From contig NZ_JAMQAW010000002.1 of NCBI RefSeq assembly GCF_023701525.1, forward strand, positions 300,759-364,758: a stretch of 64,000 nucleotides of DNA, written 5' to 3'. Below, one piece after another: positions 9,177 to 17,091 of this stretch. The notes below the pieces were generated by a model. The model was not told where the DNA came from, did not search any database, and saw only the letters and a program-made list of their open reading frames with translations. Each line of letters opens with the position of its first letter. Position 1 is the first letter of the stretch. The position numbers and the translations under genes were made by a program. This DNA is from Streptomyces albipurpureus (GTDB lineage Bacteria; Actinomycetota; Actinomycetes; Streptomycetales; Streptomycetaceae).

Positions 9177-12100
9177 TCACACACCTGTCCGCGGTGGGCA
9201 GACGGCGCCGCGCTTTCGATCCGGCAGGTACAACGACCGTTCGGTGCGGGTGAAGTCTCGGTGGAGTGCCCGGCAGATCTTGTGTATCGCTTCGTCCGGG
9301 CCGGGAAGGAACACATCCCACAGCCGTACGGTGCCGTCGTCGCCGGCGGTGGCGAGGGTACGGCCGTCGGGACTGAACGCCACCGAGAGAACACCACCCG
9401 TATGGCCGGGGAAGCTGTTACTGCGCGTCTGGCCCGTGGCCACATCCCACAGCCGCACCGCCCGGTCATCGCCATCGTTGAAGGAGGCCGCGCCGGTGGC
9501 GAGGGTACGGCCGTCAGGACTGAACGCCAACGAGAAGCCGCCGCCGGTGTAGCCGAGGAAAGTGTTACTACGCGTCTGGCCGGTGGCCACATCCCACAGC
9601 CACACTGCCCAGTCTTCGCCCTGGGCGCCGACAGCAAGGGTTTGGCCGTCGGGGCTGAACGCCACCGAGGCAACGTCGTCGGTGTGGCCGGCAAGTGTGT
9701 GCCGGATCCCTTTGGACTTCACGTCCCACAGCCGTACGGTCGTGTCGAAGCTGGCGGTGGCGAGGGTACGACCATCAGGACTGAACACCACCGAGAAGAC
9801 ACCGGTGTAACCAGTGAAAGTGTGCCGGATCCTCCTCGACGCCATATCCCACAACCGAACGGGCCCGTCAGCGCTTGCCGTGGCGAGGGTTCGGCCATCA
9901 GGGCTGAACGCTACAGAAGCGACACCGCCCCTATGGCCGGTGAGAGTGTGTCGGAGGTGACCGGTGGCAACATCCCACAGAACCAATTCCCCCTCTTCTG
10001 GCGCGACGGCGAGGGTACGGCTGTCGGGGCTGAACGCCAACGAGAAGACACCGGTGTAACCAGTGAAGGTGTGCCGGACCCTCCTCGATGCCACATCCCA
10101 CAACCGAACGGTGCCGTCGCCGCCGGCGGTAGCGAGGGTACGGCCGTCGGGACTGAACACCACCGTAGCTACCTCGTCGGTGTGGCCCGTGAGTGTGTGC
10201 CTGGCTCTACTGCTGGCTAGATCCCATAAACGTACGGACCCGTCGCTGCTCGCAGTAGCGAGGTTGCGGCCGTCGGGACTGAACACCACCGAGGCAACGT
10301 CGCCGGTGTGACCGGTAAGAACGCGCTGGATCTTTCTGGTGGCCACGTCCCACAACCGTACGGTTGTGTCGAAGCTGGCGGTGGCGAGGGTACGACCATC
10401 AGGACTGAACGCCAACGAGAAGACACCGGTGTAACCAGTGAAAGTGTGCCGGACCCTGCTCGACGCCACATCCCACAACCGAACGTGCGTATCGAAGCTG
10501 GCAGTCGCGACAGTACGACCATCAGGACTGAACACCACCGAGAGAACGCCGTCAGTGTGGCCGGGGAGGATCTGCTGAATCCTTTTGGTGGCAACATCCC
10601 ACAGCACCACCTTCCCGTTCTTCCCATCCATTGCCCCGACGGCGAGGGTGCGGCCGTCAGGGCTGAACGCCACCGAGGCAGCGCCGGCTGTGTAGCTTGT
10701 CTGTCCGGGAAGGGTGTGTCGGGTTCTCCCGGTGACCATGTCCCACAGCACCACGTCCTCGGACTCGGGAGCGATGGCGAGGGTGCGGCCGTCAGGGCTG
10801 AACGCCATGGAGAAGACTCCGCCCTTGTGGCCGGGGATGGTGCGCCGGAGCTTCCGCGACGCCACATCCCACAGCCGCAAGGACCCAACGCTGCTCACGG
10901 TCGCGAGGGTATGACCGTCTGGACTGAACGCCACCGCAGCAACACCGCCGAGGTGGTCGGTGAGAGTGTGTCGGACTCTTCTGGACGCCACATCCCACAG
11001 CCGTACGGATCTGTCGCCGCCTCCAGTGGCGAGGGTGCGGCCGTCAGGGCTGAACGCAGCCGAGGAGACGCCGCCCGTGTGGCCGGTGAAGAGGTGTTGG
11101 AGTGGGAGGGCTGCGGCCTTGTGCAGACCGGCGGTGGCTTCGGTGGTGGGACTGGTCCGGTAGGCCTGGACAGCCAGGAGCGAAGCGAGGTCAGGGTTCG
11201 TCTGCAGTAGGGCTGTTGATTGGGCGGCCAGTTGCCGGGACAGCGCCGTCTGCTGCGCGGCCACAGCCGCCCTTTGGGAGGTGAGGGCGGTCTGTCGCTG
11301 CCAGAAGGCAACGCCGGCCGCCAGAAGTGCCAGGGCCAGCATGCAGGCCAGGATGACATTGGTACGCCGGGTGCGGCGTACGGCGGCCTGTTGGCGGTGG
11401 TAGCTGATGGCGAGGAACTCGTCTTCGAGGGAGGTGAGTTCACCCGTCCGTGCGTGAGTGCGGAACGTCTCGTGGGTTTCGGCCAGGCGTACGCCTCGGT
11501 AGAGGGCTCCGGTGTCGCGCCCGAGGTCGTGCCAGCTGTCAGCCGCGTGGGTGAGGGCGCGGTGCAGGCGCAGGCGGTGCCGGTCTTCGTGGACCCAGTC
11601 GGTCAGGCGCGGCCAGGCGGTGATCAGCGCCTCATGGATGAGGTCGACGGTGTCACCGTCCAGGACGAGCAGCCGGGCCCGGGTCAACCGCTCGACTACC
11701 AGTGTGGTGTCGTCGGGGTCGCCTGTCCTGGCGAGTGCAGGGGGTTGCTCCGGGCCGGGATTGAGTTCCCGCCGGTTGACGGGGCGGCGGGTGTCGGGAG
11801 TTCCATCGCCGGGGGTGATGAGGCGGAGCAGAATTCGGCGGGTTTCTGTGCGCTGGCTTGGGGTGAGCTGGTTGTAGGTGTGTTCGGCGGTATCGGCGAC
11901 GGCGCCGTGGACACCGCCGATGGCTTCGTACGCGGCCAGGGTGAGGGTACGGCCGCGCCGGCGGCGCCAGACTTCCAGGAGGGCGTGGGACATGAGTGGC
12001 AAACCCCCGGGCTCCGCCGCCGTCTCCTGGACAATGCGTGCGGTCAGCTCTCGCTCCACGATCAGACCTGCTGACCGTGCAGGGCCTACGACTGCCTGTC

Positions 12101-13016
12101 GGAGTTCGGACGTGGTCATCGGGCCAATGACGAGATGAGCCGTCCGCATCACCTCGGCCAACCCGGGATGTTCGGTGCACGGCCCGTAGAAATCGGCACG
12201 GACCGCGATGACGATGCGCAGCCCGCTGCCGGGCTCACGCGCGGCGAGGAGCAGGTCAAGGAACTGGGCGCGTTCGTCTTGGTCTTTGCAGAGGGTAAAG
12301 ACCTCCTCGAACTGATCCACCACGACGATGATGTCTCGGGCGTGCGCCCCGGCTCGGATGGCTCCAGGTTGGGGCGGGCCAACGCTGATCCCGGCGCTTT
12401 CCGTACCTGTTCTGCCCGAGCCCGGCGCGGGGGTGAGTACGTGGGCGTGGGTGGTTGCGGGCAGAGAGCCCGGCGTGATGAACCGGATCCCCGCACACGC
12501 TAGCGGTGTGCTCTCCGGGACCTGCAGCTTGGGGACCAGCCCTGCCCGCAGGAGTGACGACTTGCCGCTGCCAGAAGCACCGGCGAGCAGCACCAAGCGA
12601 TGCTCTGCGAGAAGTTCGACGAGCTGGCCGAGGAGTTCCTCGCGGCCAAAGAACCGGTTCTGGTCACCAGGCTCGTATCGGGCAAGCCCTCGATACGGGG
12701 CTTCCCGAGCGGACTCGTCGTCGACGACCCGGACCGCCTGCTCCCCTACCGCGCGGGCTGTCTCGCGCCATCGTGTCTCCCACTCCTGCGGGTCTGCGCC
12801 GCAGACCGTCACATACGCAAGCGCCAGAGGAAGGGAAGGCAGCTCGTCCCCCCTCGCTGCGGCGGCGAGCGTGCTCGCCGAGTAGCGCGCATGGACCGCC
12901 ATCGCCCGGTACGTCGGGCCACCTGCCGCGGCCCGTAACTCCCTCAGCCCGTAAGCGAACCGCTCCACCGGCCCCGCCTTCGGATCCAGCGGACGCTCCC
13001 GACGACCCACCACCAC
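9177..13016 (-). CDS. STAND-type ATPase with N-terminal HTH and 14 WD40 repeats
   Basis: This 1279-residue protein has an XRE-like helix-turn-helix segment (about residues 18-85), a STAND ATPase module with Walker A GASGSGKSS (146-154) and Walker B-like VVVDQFEEVF, a transmembrane helix near residues 553-575 (NVILACMLALALLAAGVAF), and then WD40 repeats from about 644 to 1247. I count 14 blades, each with FSPDGRTLA and RLWD motifs, which would form two seven-bladed propellers. STAND proteins are signalling ATPases that oligomerise after a sensor domain binds a ligand; the propellers are the likely sensor. Several blades are nearly identical, indicating recent internal duplication. The start is GTG in a run of three GTGs; no strong Shine-Dalgarno fixes which is used. 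The biological role is unknown. Confidence 0.9.
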   Translation of the reverse strand: MVVGRRERPLDPKAGPVERFAYGLRELRAAAGGPTYRAMAVHARYSASTLAAAARGDELPSLPLALAYVTVCGADPQEWETRWRETARAVGEQAVRVVDDESAREAPYRGLARYEPGDQNRFFGREELLGQLVELLAEHRLVLLAGASGSGKSSLLRAGLVPKLQVPESTPLACAGIRFITPGSLPATTHAHVLTPAPGSGRTGTESAGISVGPPQPGAIRAGAHARDIIVVVDQFEEVFTLCKDQDERAQFLDLLLAAREPGSGLRIVIAVRADFYGPCTEHPGLAEVMRTAHLVIGPMTTSELRQAVVGPARSAGLIVERELTARIVQETAAEPGGLPLMSHALLEVWRRRRGRTLTLAAYEAIGGVHGAVADTAEHTYNQLTPSQRTETRRILLRLITPGDGTPDTRRPVNRRELNPGPEQPPALARTGDPDDTTLVVERLTRARLLVLDGDTVDLIHEALITAWPRLTDWVHEDRHRLRLHRALTHAADSWHDLGRDTGALYRGVRLAETHETFRTHARTGELTSLEDEFLAISYHRQQAAVRRTRRTNVILACMLALALLAAGVAFWQRQTALTSQRAAVAAQQTALSRQLAAQSTALLQTNPDLASLLAVQAYRTSPTTEATAGLHKAAALPLQHLFTGHTGGVSSAAFSPDGRTLATGGGDRSVRLWDVASRRVRHTLTDHLGGVAAVAFSPDGHTLATVSSVGSLRLWDVASRKLRRTIPGHKGGVFSMAFSPDGRTLAIAPESEDVVLWDMVTGRTRHTLPGQTSYTAGAASVAFSPDGRTLAVGAMDGKNGKVVLWDVATKRIQQILPGHTDGVLSVVFSPDGRTVATASFDTHVRLWDVASSRVRHTFTGYTGVFSLAFSPDGRTLATASFDTTVRLWDVATRKIQRVLTGHTGDVASVVFSPDGRNLATASSDGSVRLWDLASSRARHTLTGHTDEVATVVFSPDGRTLATAGGDGTVRLWDVASRRVRHTFTGYTGVFSLAFSPDSRTLAVAPEEGELVLWDVATGHLRHTLTGHRGGVASVAFSPDGRTLATASADGPVRLWDMASRRIRHTFTGYTGVFSVVFSPDGRTLATASFDTTVRLWDVKSKGIRHTLAGHTDDVASVAFSPDGQTLAVGAQGEDWAVWLWDVATGQTRSNTFLGYTGGGFSLAFSPDGRTLATGAASFNDGDDRAVRLWDVATGQTRSNSFPGHTGGVLSVAFSPDGRTLATAGDDGTVRLWDVFLPGPDEAIHKICRALHRDFTRTERSLYLPDRKRGAVCPPRTGV
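9265..11090 (-). repeat. Fourteen tandem WD40-coding units
   Basis: Within the STAND gene a coding unit of roughly 120-135 bp recurs 14 times, recognisable by the minus-strand codons for FSPDGRTLATA and RLWDV. Blades 6, 9 and 11 share a shortened linker (FTGYTGVFS) and long near-identical DNA stretches, unlike the LTGHTGGV-type linkers elsewhere. This pattern indicates repeated duplication or gene conversion within the array. Confidence 0.85.
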
Positions 13017-13339
13017 GCCACCCCACCCCGTTCCCGATCACAGCGTTGAAGCCCTCCGTAGGGCCGGTGCCCGACACCTTCATCGAACCGCCCCGCGCAT
13101 TGTGTGGACAGCACGAAACAGGCTTCCCACACAATGCTCCACCAGCTGAAATCGGTATTGCCATCGCCTAGGCATCAAGTGGATGGACACCCCCAAGCGA
13201 ACGTCCTGGCAACGGTCGTGGGGCCCGGGGTGGGCAAGCACCCGCCTCGATACGCACAGCTCCGCACCATAAGGCGCCGCGGAACCTGGTCACGAGGCCA
13301 GGAAGGCGTCGATCCGTAACCAAGAAGTGGAGAAGCATC
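13017..13339. other. Divergent intergenic region
   Basis: These 323 bp separate the minus-strand STAND ATPase gene from the plus-strand small secreted protein and should contain both promoters. I see no supported open frame and no clear palindrome. Confidence 0.5.
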
Positions 13340-13693
13340 ATGCGGACACGAATTCTGCTCACCAGTCTTGCGACTGGAGCCGCCTTGCTGGCCGGTGGAA
13401 CCACCGCCGCACAGGCAGCGCCGGCGCCGTCCGAGAACCGAGCCTCGACCGCGCAGCCAGCCCGGTCGACCAGTGGCACCACCCCTATCGCCTCGGCAGC
13501 AGGCTGCGCGTCCCTGGTCAGCAACTCTGCTGGCAGGGCCCAGATCAAGAACATCTGCAACTACCGCATCAACGCCACAGTCTCGGTTGACTGGGCGTGG
13601 GATCCCTCCTGCGTCGCGATCAATGCTGGGCGGACTCAGACCGTCTACTGGGACGCTGCGGACGGCAGGGCGGACTACGCCTACGAATGCTGA
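13340..13693 (+). CDS. Small secreted four-cysteine protein, tendamistat-like spacing
   Basis: The 117-residue product has a Sec signal peptide (MRTRILLTSLATGAALLAGG, cleavage probably after AAQA near residue 30), a Ser/Thr/Pro-rich spacer and a 62-residue C-terminal domain with four cysteines spaced 17, 18 and 26 apart. Streptomyces alpha-amylase inhibitors such as tendamistat have cysteines 16, 18 and 28 apart and a similar end (here WDAADGRADYAYEC). The inhibitory Trp-Arg-Tyr motif of tendamistat is absent, so inhibition of amylase should not be assumed. A GGAG box lies upstream of the ATG. It is exported and probably disulfide-stabilised; its function is unknown. Confidence 0.75.
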   Translation: MRTRILLTSLATGAALLAGGTTAAQAAPAPSENRASTAQPARSTSGTTPIASAAGCASLVSNSAGRAQIKNICNYRINATVSVDWAWDPSCVAINAGRTQTVYWDAADGRADYAYEC

Positions 13694-13947
13694 CGTCGGG
13701 CACCGGTTGCCCACCTCGCTCCCGTGGCGGGTGACCGTTCGCCGGAGCGGCAATGCCTGAAACCGTGAACCCGCCCATCAGGCGTCATTGAACAACGGGC
13801 CTGGTTCAGATATCGCACGCGGGTGGCCGTCCGGGATGGTCTGTTTCCGGACGGTCGCCTCTTCGCACGTTGCCCGCAGCCCTTCTCCACCTGGTACGCC
13901 CGCCGAAGTGGTCTTCTGGATGCCCGTTGCTGATGTGGGGAGTGTTC

Positions 13948-14100
13948 ATGCGGGCACCCGGTCCGCTCGACCCCCGCAGGGTCGGGGTCTACGAGATCAC
14001 GGGCAAGCTCGGCGAAGGGCGGGATGGGCCAGGTCTTTCAGGACGCTCACCGGGCGAGCGGTGGGTGGCGGTGAAACTCCCAAGGCCAGAACCCCACGCC
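13948..14100 (+). pseudogene. Ser/Thr protein kinase N-terminal remnant
   Basis: The frame from ATG 13948 reads GPLDPRRVGVYEITGKLGEG, the usual opening of Streptomyces Ser/Thr kinases (LDPRRVGPYEIVGRLGEG in many homologues). The glycine-rich loop should continue GMGQVF; those residues appear in another frame at about 14021-14040, and the original frame resumes with GRSPGERWVAVKL. This implies a pair of compensating indels. Homology stops after VAVKL, and no catalytic loop follows. The piece therefore looks like a frame-damaged and truncated kinase gene. The frameshift could also reflect a sequencing error, but the missing catalytic domain would remain. Confidence 0.65.
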
Positions 14101-14511
14101 GACCACATCTCCCGCACCAGTCGATACCCCACTCATGAAAGGACTCCCCCTTGGCTCGCCCCCCGATCGCCCGCTGTACTCATCCACAGCCATACCCAAT
14201 CCGGCCTCTTCCTGATGACGTAGCCGGGTCGCGGAAGCAGCGGGGAACGCCTCCGAGCTCGCGGGAATGTCCGCTGACGGGCTCGCGTAGTCAACAGTCG
14301 CCGTTTCCCCGGGGACCCGGCCTGCTGGTAACCGTCCGTGGTCTCTGTGGTGTGCCGGCCCCAGGTTCCGCCGGTCTCCTTGAGTAGGCGAGCCGGATGA
14401 CGGGGGTGAGGCAACCTCCGGGGCCGGTTGTCCCTCTCTCTCGCTGGAAGGATCACCGGGTGAACGGCCGTGCTGGTGTGGCCAGATGGCTGCAACACCT
14501 CTGCCGGGAGA

Positions 14512-14790
14512 TGAGGCAAAGCGTGAGAGTGAGAGCTGGTGTGACCGGGCTCGTGGCCGCCGCGTGCGCGGCGGTGTTCACGTCACCGGCACCGGTCCGT
14601 GCCGCACAGGCCCCACTGCGTCGCCGGCCCCGGCACGCGGAAGACCACCTGCTATGACACGTTCCGGGAGAGCGGCGACGGGCGGCAGGGGCACCGATAC
14701 CCCGGACCCGCAGCAGCGGCCAAGGGCAAGGAGTTCCGGCCAGGCTGGACACACCCGCGATACCCCCGGTCTCGGTCGGTTGCGTGATGA
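14512..14790 (+). pseudogene. Possible frameshifted small secreted protein
   Basis: ATG 14512 opens a plausible signal peptide (MRQSVRVRAGVTGLVAAACA then AVFTSPAPVRAAQAP) and stops at 14657. The +1 frame across the same place reads CVAGPGTRKTTCYDTFRESG, which resembles the start of a mature small secreted Streptomyces domain. A single-base indel near 14610-14620 would join the two. Downstream the second frame also ends quickly (stop near 14787). I read this as a decayed exported protein gene; a short genuine peptide cannot be excluded. Confidence 0.35.
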
Positions 14791-15188
14791 ACGACCAGGC
14801 CGGCTCCGTATCCGCTGGGCGGGGGCGGTAGCGCGCACGGCCGGGCGCCGCCGGGACGAAGCAGGTGTTCCTGCCTGAATCCAGGCTGTTCCGTCCCGCC
14901 TCCAGGGGGACCCTGCCAGTGGCCCCCGCCGCGGGGGTATCCGGTGGGGGAAGGTTCGCGGCGTCGCGCCGCGGGTCTACCCGGACGCCGGTCCGGCCCG
15001 GCGCTCGTACAGACAGGTTCTCGCCCCGGGCGTACAGCCGCCTCATCCGTTTCGGAGACAGCCACCGAGCAATTTCAGAGTAGAGCAGAACCCGTTTCGC
15101 GGAGGAGCTCGAAGCCCCCGCGCGGGCAGGGCGGACGACAGTACGCCCAGAAAATGCGGTAATTCCCTTGTCGAACTGGAGTGTGCAG

Positions 15189-16103
15189 ATGTCCCCTACC
15201 CGTCGTGACGTTCTGAAGTGGGGAGCCGGTGCCGGCGGCCTCGCCACCGCCGCGGTGCTCGGCATTCCAAGTGCGGCCACTGCCGCGAGCTGGGCCTACC
15301 GGTCGTGGATGAGCTCTCTCTCCAGCAGCCTGCCCATCACCAGTCTGACGATCCCCGGCACCCACAACACGTGCTCCATCACTGGGGGAGCCATCCCCAA
15401 ATGCCAGGACTGGAACCTGCCGACGCAGCTCGGCAACGGCATCCGATTCCTCGACATCCGCCTGAACGGCCTGGCGGGGACTGCGAACGAGATGGGCCTC
15501 TACCACGGCCCTGTCTACATGTACAAGCGCTACCAGGACGTTCTCAGCGACTGCAGAAGCTTCCTCCGCAGCAACCCGGGCGAAGTAGTCGTCATGCGAA
15601 TCAAGAACGAGTACAGCGGCGGCAACAAGCTCAACGCGGAGGAATTCAAGCGCCGCTTCAACTGGCACTTGGACGACCCGTCCATGGGCTTCCGCTCGCT
15701 CTTCTGGACCAACCCGTCGTGGCCCACCCTGGGACAAGCCCGCGGGAAGGTCGTGCTCCTCACCGACTTCACCCACGATTGGGCGACCCTCAGGTGGGGC
15801 AACAACTGCGACATCCAGGACCAGTACAACGTTTCGGACGATGCGAAGAGGAGGGCGATCGTCGCGCATTTCGACAGAGCCTTCTACGACCAGAGCACGT
15901 CCAAGATGTTCGTCAACTTCACCAGCACCGCCAAGGGCCCCATCCCCAATCCCTCCATCGGTGCCGAGAAGATCTTTCCGAGCGTCTACGCGTACCTGGA
16001 CCCCAGAAGGAATCAGCGAGCCCGCTTCGGCATCGTGCCGATGGACTTCCCCAACTACCGCACTGACATCCTGGACCTCCTGATCAACAAGAACTTCATC
16101 TAG
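15189..16103 (+). CDS. Tat-exported phosphatidylinositol phospholipase C-like protein
   Basis: The 304-residue product begins with a twin-arginine signal (SPTRRDVLKWGAGAGG, cleavage near ATAAS around residue 37) and continues with a PI-PLC X domain. The two catalytic histidines of the family fit ITSLTIPGTHNTCS and GLYHGPVYMYKRYQDV, and RFLDIRLNG matches the conserved active-site strand. Bacterial members cleave phosphatidylinositol or GPI anchors to a cyclic inositol phosphate and diacylglycerol without metal. ATG 15189 is preferred over the upstream TTG (15168) because GGAG lies about seven bases before it and the Tat motif then falls at the N-terminus. The substrate is inferred from family. 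Confidence 0.88.
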   Translation: MSPTRRDVLKWGAGAGGLATAAVLGIPSAATAASWAYRSWMSSLSSSLPITSLTIPGTHNTCSITGGAIPKCQDWNLPTQLGNGIRFLDIRLNGLAGTANEMGLYHGPVYMYKRYQDVLSDCRSFLRSNPGEVVVMRIKNEYSGGNKLNAEEFKRRFNWHLDDPSMGFRSLFWTNPSWPTLGQARGKVVLLTDFTHDWATLRWGNNCDIQDQYNVSDDAKRRAIVAHFDRAFYDQSTSKMFVNFTSTAKGPIPNPSIGAEKIFPSVYAYLDPRRNQRARFGIVPMDFPNYRTDILDLLINKNFI

Positions 16104-17091
16104 GACCGTGTCCGATGCGGTGAGGCGGTGGTTGGGCTGGCCATGGGGCGGGGTGGGTGGAGTTGAGTCGTTCCCAACGGATCGCGGGAGATCGCGAAGC
16201 CGCCGATCCCGCCGTCGAAGGTGCGGCCGCGGGGCGGCGGAGACGCACCCCGTGGAGTGCTCGGCGATTCTGGAACCGGTGAAGAAGGACGACTGGGACT
16301 ACTTCGCCGCCGCCTGACGCACCGTCAGCCCGGTGGACGAGAAGGTGACGAAGGAGATCAGGCACAGTGCCGCCCGGGCGATCGTCTCAGTCACCTTCCT
16401 CTACGCGCGGACGTAGGTGGACGACTCACCGGGAGACAGGTCCCGCAGGCAGTCCGAGACGTTCGAGATCTAGCACAAGGATCTAGCACAAGGTTGAGAG
16501 CGGCCTCCAAAGCCGCCACCAGGGTGTCGAGCGCATCGAGGATGCCTCGGCTGCCCGCGTGCGCGGCGAACGGGTTCACGTGGCGGTGGGTGCTTGGTCG
16601 CTGATGGCCAGGGAGCCGGTGGCGTCGTGCCTCCTTGAGGGAAGACCAACCACCCGAAACGCCCACGATGGCGGCCGGCCTTCGAGACGCCCGGAAGGAC
16701 GCCCAAAGGGACGCCCAAGGGCAGGTCCCGTCGTGCGATTCGTCCGGCTGCGGCTTCCGGACGTGGTCGACCACTGCCGGCCGAAGCCCCTGCCGCACGC
16801 TGGCGAAAGGCGGAGGGGGACGTCTGACAGCACCGGTTTCGGTCCCCCCTGACATCCGGATTGGTTCACACGCTCCATAACCGAACGAACAAACGACTCT
16901 ATGTAGATGTATAAATGCATGTTCCTACTTTTATTGGCCATTGACGGCCTGTTCGATTTTCGGCGGGTGGGGCTCCATGCTCCACTGTCACTCGTTCTCC
17001 CGCTCCAGATGTGCGGCCGCGCCGGCCGCGAGTTCGTCATGCCCACCGCTCCCCCATGCCCCGAGCATGTGTGAACCAGGACGGATGACCG
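16104..17091. other. Gene-poor stretch upstream of the giant LamG gene
   Basis: No intact gene is supported in these 988 bp. It contains the diverged repeat copy at 16250-16296 within a short open frame ending at 16317. At 16870-16945 there is a clearly A+T-rich segment, around ATGTAGATGTATAAATGCAT, which is the likeliest promoter position for the 2471-residue protein gene that follows. Confidence 0.45.
16250..16296 (+). repeat. Dispersed repeat, copy 2 (diverged)
   Basis: This segment shares the core of the repeat seen at 2190-2286 and 41484-41580 (CGTGGAGTGCTCGGCGATTC, then CCGGTGAAGAAGGACGAC). The reading VECSAILEPVKKDD is conserved although several third-position bases differ, and it runs on into WDYFAAA and a stop. 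Conservation of the amino-acid reading hints that the repeat was once protein coding. Confidence 0.55.

Larger units (their letters stand above)
13694..15188. other. Decayed region between two secreted-protein genes
   Basis: These 1.5 kb hold no intact gene. Two remnants are listed separately: the start of a Ser/Thr protein kinase (13948-14100) and the start of a small secreted protein (14512-14790). The final 100 bp upstream of the PI-PLC-like gene are somewhat richer in A+T and probably carry its promoter. Confidence 0.5.
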
